Of a DNA stretch of 64,000 nt, positions 60,080 through 64,000 are shown piece after piece (position 1 is the stretch's first letter; each line of letters opens with the position of its first letter). The notes under the pieces are model-generated. The model was not told the origin of the DNA, made no database searches, and saw only the letters and a program-made list of their open reading frames with translations. A program made the position numbers and the translations under genes. Location of the stretch: assembly GCA_040772225.1 (NCBI GenBank), contig JAXGYO010000003.1:124001-188000 (forward strand), given 5' to 3'. This DNA is from JAAYED01 sp040772225 (lineage in GTDB: Bacteria; Chloroflexota; Anaerolineae; UBA1429).

Positions 60080-61402
60080 ATGACAGAAGAGAGCATCAAG
60101 CGTGACTTTGCCGTTGAACAGCTAGAGATTCTGAATCTCGTGGCAGCCGGCAAGGTGACCGTTACAGAGGCCAACCGTCTGTTGGCTGCACTGGAGCAAG
60201 AGTCGCGTGCGGCGGCCGGCATCTCCGGCAGGGTCACTCAGCGCCTGGACGAAAGTGCGCCACCACCGGCGGAGGCCCGTTCCACCACGATCCTGTCTGA
60301 AGGAGCGGCGGGGCCAGAGGGTGACTCTGCCTCCCCTTTCGTGCGCAGCGCGGAGACAACGGACACTCCGCATGGCCCGGAACCTTTTACTCTAGACGAA
60401 GATACCGCCCGGCGCTCTGAATCTGAACGCGCCTCCGCGCGTGAGGCCGAGCAAGAGGGTGAACCCTTTAGGCTGGACGAGGAGCAGCCACAGTTTGGCC
60501 GTAGCTATCGTAACGCAGACCTGCGGGGCGCCGATCTTCACGGCCAGGACCTGCGCGGCGTGGACATGCGCTCGGCCAACCTGCAGGGTGCTAACCTGCG
60601 GGGGGCAAACCTCCGGGGGGCCAGCCTGATTCGCGCGAACCTGCGCGAGGCCGATCTCAGCGGCGCCAACCTCGAGCGCACCAATCTCCAGGCCGCTGCG
60701 CTGCACGGGGCCAGCCTGGTTAAGGCCTACATGGCCCGCGTCAACGCCCAGGTGGCGCACTTGAACGATGCAGACCTGACCGACGCCAACATGGAGCGTG
60801 CCAATCTTCAGGCTTCTGACCTGCGGGGCTGCCGCGTGGCGGGCATCACGCTTCGCCGCGCCAACATGCAGGCGGCCAATCTCGAGGGTCTCAACCTGCG
60901 TGGCCAGGACCTGGAGCACACGAGCATGCAGGCTGCCCGGCTGGCGCGAGCCATACTGGCAGAGGCTAACCTCAACCACGCAAACTTGCAGGCGGCCTAC
61001 CTGACCGAGGTGGACCTGCGGGGAGCGTCGCTCGATCACACAAACCTGCAGGCCGCCAACCTTACCGGCGCGATCATGACCGAGAATTCGCTATCGCACA
61101 CCAACCTGCAGGCCGCGCGTCTGGTAGGCGCCGACCTGCAGGGTGCCAAGCTCGAGCACGTCAACCTGCAGGCGGCGAATCTCTCCGAGGCCGATCTGCG
61201 CCATGCGCAACTCTCGCACTGTAACCTGATGGTCGCCAACCTAAAGGGCGCCAAGACCGATGGACTCAAGACCGACCACACGAACATGAATCCCGCGGGG
61301 CCGCTGAGCGACATCCTCAAGGGTCTGGACATCAACATCGATGTAGACCTCAGCTCACTGGGGGACATGTTTGGTCCAAAACCGGCTGATGACGAGGAGT
61401 AA
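60080..61402 (+). CDS. Pentapeptide-repeat protein with SHOCT-like N-terminus
   Basis: A 440-residue protein. Residues 10-42 (EQLEILNLVAAGKVTVTEANRLLAALE) form a helical hairpin like that of the DUF2089 neighbour. A disordered acidic linker (about 43-144) follows, then about 50 A(D/N)LxX pentapeptide units from 145 to about 405 that should fold into a right-handed quadrilateral beta-helix. From residue 196 the repeats have an exact 20-residue period, one coil, with Arg at 200, 220, 240 and 260 and His at 280, 300, 320, 340, 360, 380 and 400. No signal peptide is seen. Role unknown; pentapeptide proteins can mimic DNA. Confidence 0.9.
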   Translation: MTEESIKRDFAVEQLEILNLVAAGKVTVTEANRLLAALEQESRAAAGISGRVTQRLDESAPPPAEARSTTILSEGAAGPEGDSASPFVRSAETTDTPHGPEPFTLDEDTARRSESERASAREAEQEGEPFRLDEEQPQFGRSYRNADLRGADLHGQDLRGVDMRSANLQGANLRGANLRGASLIRANLREADLSGANLERTNLQAAALHGASLVKAYMARVNAQVAHLNDADLTDANMERANLQASDLRGCRVAGITLRRANMQAANLEGLNLRGQDLEHTSMQAARLARAILAEANLNHANLQAAYLTEVDLRGASLDHTNLQAANLTGAIMTENSLSHTNLQAARLVGADLQGAKLEHVNLQAANLSEADLRHAQLSHCNLMVANLKGAKTDGLKTDHTNMNPAGPLSDILKGLDINIDVDLSSLGDMFGPKPADDEE

Positions 61403-61406
61403 GGCT

Positions 61407-62729
61407 TTGGGTCATGGCCAGGCCTCCGGCGGCTGGGGACGCACGTTCTCCCTGATCTTTGGAGGCCTGGTCCTCTCGCGGCTGGGCAGCGCGGTGGCGC
61501 ACTTTGCACTGATCTGGTGGCTGACCGACCTGACGGGCTCCGCGGCCGTGCTGGCCAGCGCTTCGGCTCTGGCGCTCATCCCGCAGGTCGTACTCGGTCC
61601 GCTGGCGGGCGCCTATGTCGACCGCTGGAATCGCCGGGTCACCATGATCGTCGCGGACGGCGCCATCGCCCTGCTGTCGCTGCTGCTGGCCTGGCTCTTT
61701 TGGAGCGGCAACCTGCAGATCTGGCACGTGTATGTAATCATGATCGCGCGATCGTTCGGGGACATCTTTCACCGGCCGGCCACACAGGCGGCCGTGACCA
61801 TGCTGGTGCCCCGACGTGATCTGCCGCGCGTGCACGGGCTAAACCAGACGCTTGCGGGTGCCATCGAGGTGTTGGGCCCGCCGATGGGGGCGCTGGCCCT
61901 GATGGCACTCGAGTTGCATCAGGTGATGTTCCTGGATGTAATCACGGCGTGTCTGGCGATCCTGCCCCTGCTGTGGGTACACATCCCAGAGCCGGAGCGA
62001 TCCGTCAGCACGCAGGCGACGACGGTGTGGCGAGACATGCGAGACGGCTTTCGCTACATCTGGGGACTCCCGGGGGTCGTCGCCGTGATCGTGATGGCGG
62101 TCGCGATGAACTTTGCCGGCTCTCCGACCTGGACGCTGCTGCCCCTCTACGTGCGCAACGTCTTTGGCGGCGGCGCCGCCGAGTTGGGCCTGGTCGAATC
62201 AGCGCAGGGGGCCGGACTCATCCTGGGTGGCCTGGCGCTGAGCCTGTGGGGCCATCGCGCCAAAAGCCGGGTCATTCAGGCGCTTGGTGGCTTTATGCTG
62301 GCCGGGGTAGCGGTCTTTGGGATCGCCCTGGCGCCATCGTCCGCCCTCTGGATGATGGGCGGCTCCTGGCTGGTGTTTGGGATCTTTAACGCCATCGGAA
62401 ACGGCACCATCATGGCACTGCTGCAGGGCTCAGTGGCGCCGGGAATGCAGGGGCGCGTCAACTCAGCCGTGTCCAGCCTTGTGATGTTGGCGATCCCGGT
62501 CGGCCTGGCGATTTCCGCGCCGGTGGTGGAGCGGTTCGGCCTGCGCTCGTGGTATCTTTTTGCTGCCGTGGTATGCACAGTTGGCCCGCTGTGGGCGCTG
62601 CTGTCGCCCCGCGTACGACAGTTGGACCACATCCGTCCGGACGCAGAGCGGCCCTCGGAGACGCATACTCTAGCCAAAGAGGCGATACAGAATACCCCGC
62701 CTATCTCTGGCGACACGATGGCTCAATAG
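61407..62729 (+). CDS. MFS exporter (EntS/MFS_3-like)
   Basis: A 440-residue twelve-helix major facilitator. Recognisable parts are RLGSAVAHFALIWWLTDLTGS, LAGAYVDRWNRRVTM (the MFS loop 2-3 motif), FHRPATQAAVTMLVPRRDLPRVHGLNQTL and VAPGMQGRVNSAVSSL. It resembles the enterobactin-exporter/macrolide-efflux MFS_3 group. Start is uncertain: TTG 61407 has GAGGAG seven bases upstream and overlaps nothing, while ATG 61389 lies inside the pentapeptide gene without a clear site. Probably co-transcribed with the DUF2089 and pentapeptide genes. Confidence 0.87.
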   Translation: MGHGQASGGWGRTFSLIFGGLVLSRLGSAVAHFALIWWLTDLTGSAAVLASASALALIPQVVLGPLAGAYVDRWNRRVTMIVADGAIALLSLLLAWLFWSGNLQIWHVYVIMIARSFGDIFHRPATQAAVTMLVPRRDLPRVHGLNQTLAGAIEVLGPPMGALALMALELHQVMFLDVITACLAILPLLWVHIPEPERSVSTQATTVWRDMRDGFRYIWGLPGVVAVIVMAVAMNFAGSPTWTLLPLYVRNVFGGGAAELGLVESAQGAGLILGGLALSLWGHRAKSRVIQALGGFMLAGVAVFGIALAPSSALWMMGGSWLVFGIFNAIGNGTIMALLQGSVAPGMQGRVNSAVSSLVMLAIPVGLAISAPVVERFGLRSWYLFAAVVCTVGPLWALLSPRVRQLDHIRPDAERPSETHTLAKEAIQNTPPISGDTMAQ

Positions 62730-62742
62730 ATGGAACGAGACA

Positions 62743-62784
62743 CACACGTAAGGGGGGCGGCTAAAGCCGCCCCCCTTACGTGTG
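62743..62784. terminator. 20-bp perfect stem bidirectional terminator
   Basis: Twenty-base perfect inverted repeat (62743-62762, 62765-62784) with only AA as loop, between convergent genes. The right end of the minus-strand GTPase gene is 11 bases away. Confidence 0.9.
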
Positions 62785-62794
62785 GGAACAGACA

Positions 62795-64000
62795 TCACTG
62801 GTCGCCGCTACGGCGCCGTCGACCCGTCTGCGCCAAAGCCTCAAGGGCATCCAGTTGCTCAAGCAGGTCACCCCGTCCGCCAGAAGCCGCCTCGCCTAAC
62901 GCACGCCCAAGGGCGCGGCGCAACGGGCGCCGCAGCGCGACTCCAACCGCCAGCTGCAGGATCACAAACGCCGCAACCCACAGGACCACCACGGCGATAC
63001 CGGCCTGCTGGAAAAAGTCCCCGCCCAGGTAGCTCTCGCTAAAGAGCCCCCCGACCGCACGATATCCGACCCAACCCACGAGCCCGATCAGCGGCAGATT
63101 GAGTATCCCTTGCCAGAGCCAGAGGCTGAGCCGCCGCGCCAGCAGGTCCAGCACGCTCTCGACGGCCATCTCGCCACCGGCCAGCATCGCACTGGCAACG
63201 GCCTCGGCATGCGCCCGCCATTGCTCGGCATGGCGCACCTGCGGGCTAAAGCCGATCTGCACCAGCAGATCACCGAGCGGCGGCCAGGAGACGGCGTACA
63301 GGGAGGCCTGTGCAGCGATCAGCGCCTCGCCCACGTTCGCGTCTGCGCGCGAGAGATCGCTCAAACCGCGCCCGCCACGGTGCGCCGCACCACGCAGCCA
63401 GCCGATCAGGCGCAACGCCAGCGCCCACACGGCCACGAGCCAGCCGACCGGCCCCCACCATTGGCGGGCGAGGCGCTCATAGAGCCCCTCCGCCATGGAA
63501 AAAGATCCGCGACCATCCAGGATGTTCAGCACCTCGTCCGCCATGGCCTGTTGCGAGCGAGCGTTCAGTTCGTTCAGTCGGGTTTGCGCCTCGGCGCGCG
63601 CGCCCGTCTGGTCGATACGGCTGGCGACGTCCTCGCGCAGTAGCGACACCAGTCGCTCGGCATGCGCTCCGCGCCGCGAGGCGGCCTCGCCTCCCCGGTT
63701 GAGGGCACCGAGCACGCGGCTCTGAAGCTCGGCAAACTCGTTGCGCCCGTGCAGCGGCTGTTCATCCTCGATGACGCCCGCTCCTTCCAGCGCGGCCCGC
63801 CCTGAAACATGATAGACGCGGCCGGGCTGCAATCCCCACTCACTGAGCAAAGCCGTCTGAAGATCCGGGGTGAGCTCTCGGTCCAGGGCCGCCTCGGTCA
63901 CCCGATCCACCCGATTGAGCACCGGCACGATCGCATCCTGCGGCAGACGGCGCATGGCAGGCGCTAGAAAAGCCAGGTTGTCCAGGAGTTGCGGGTTACC
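62795..64000 (-). CDS. Dynamin-like membrane GTPase, partial (5' end beyond window)
   Basis: The frame is open from the right edge to a stop at 62795. The edge sequence reads NPQLLDNLAFLAPAMRRL, followed by the G4 motif VLNRVD and the later VYHVSGRAALEG (G5-like). The P-loop and switch regions lie beyond the edge. The C-terminal part has long helices (RLNELNARSQQAM), a hydrophobic hairpin near WWGPVGWLVAVWALALRLIGWL and a second membrane pair near the end. This fits bacterial dynamin-like or YfjP-type GTPases that act on membranes. An ATG at 63955 lies within the domain, not at the gene start. Confidence 0.8.
   Translation of the reverse strand, partial: GNPQLLDNLAFLAPAMRRLPQDAIVPVLNRVDRVTEAALDRELTPDLQTALLSEWGLQPGRVYHVSGRAALEGAGVIEDEQPLHGRNEFAELQSRVLGALNRGGEAASRRGAHAERLVSLLREDVASRIDQTGARAEAQTRLNELNARSQQAMADEVLNILDGRGSFSMAEGLYERLARQWWGPVGWLVAVWALALRLIGWLRGAAHRGGRGLSDLSRADANVGEALIAAQASLYAVSWPPLGDLLVQIGFSPQVRHAEQWRAHAEAVASAMLAGGEMAVESVLDLLARRLSLWLWQGILNLPLIGLVGWVGYRAVGGLFSESYLGGDFFQQAGIAVVVLWVAAFVILQLAVGVALRRPLRRALGRALGEAASGGRGDLLEQLDALEALAQTGRRRRSGDQ

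Noticed and set aside
60540..61290. 60-base periodic DNA repeat as a satellite or CRISPR-like array
   Set aside because: The periodicity is explained by the pentapeptide protein coils in an intact reading frame.

Overview
The window reads as a GC-rich, gene-dense bacterial chromosome segment, most probably from the phylum Chloroflexota (Anaerolineae-like). This is inferred from the mix of an archaeal-type AspRS, a LysW-like zinc-ribbon mini-protein, a DUF2089/pentapeptide pair, FAS1 and LysM surface proteins and many sugar-acid catabolic paralogues. No rRNA, tRNA, CRISPR array, insertion sequence or phage module was recognised.

Layout. 1-739 (-): 5' part of a GT-C-type membrane glycosyltransferase running off the left edge. 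969-4810 (+): PdxA2-type dehydrogenase, YbaN-like membrane protein, YghZ-type aldo/keto reductase and an exported protein of unknown function. 4835-13291 (-): a tightly overlapping six-gene operon (aldo/keto reductase, amidohydrolase, two GHL6-like glycoside-hydrolase paralogues, a COG4091 Rossmann/SAF oxidoreductase, a second aldo/keto reductase). 13467-14402 (-): metallophosphoesterase. 14760-18514 (+): fused E1 alpha-beta dehydrogenase, aldo/keto reductase, O6-alkylguanine-DNA methyltransferase. 18577-22030 (-): serine hydrolase, zinc alcohol dehydrogenase and a HEPN/MNT pair with a long palindrome in the first codons. 22293-26906 (+): polyol/sugar operon (FAD oxidoreductase, ATC-hydrolase-like protein, zinc dehydrogenase, FGGY kinase), followed by a MerR regulator with a classical 19-bp-spacer promoter. 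28517-30732 (-): esterase and dehydrogenase. 31053-32095 (+): frameshifted zinc metalloprotease with a possible IPT/TIG domain. 32092-35053: methyltransferase, LysW-like protein, degenerate response regulator and a DHp-only protein. 35186-39511 (+): GH35-like glycosidase, LysM protein, SDR and an enolase-superfamily dehydratase. 39617-43061 (-): RpiB-like isomerase, a divergent enolase paralogue and a DUF4147 kinase. 43595-50574: housekeeping (ZIP transporter, Era, queuosine-precursor transporter, ThiS-like carrier, threonine synthase, RidA, AspRS). 50699-55161: sugar isomerase, RhmD-like dehydratase, SDR, DapA-family lyase, Maf. 55325-58406 (-): FAS1 protein and a NarL-type two-component system whose kinase is interrupted by an in-frame stop. 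58463-62729: thioredoxin reductase, then a promoter-led operon of DUF2089 protein, pentapeptide-repeat protein and MFS exporter. 62795-64000 (-): 3' part of a membrane-anchored dynamin-like GTPase.

The theme is catabolism of unusual sugars, polyols and sugar acids: four aldo/keto reductases, three MDR dehydrogenases, two SDRs, three enolase-superfamily proteins, FGGY and DUF4147 kinases, RpiB and DapA-family enzymes, and several glycosidase-like proteins, but no sugar transporter. The best candidates for undescribed biology are the six-gene GHL6 operon, the RpiB/enolase-like/DUF4147 operon in which the enolase has kept its metal site but lost its 2-phosphoglycerate residues, and the pentapeptide protein with an exact 20-residue Arg-to-His ladder.
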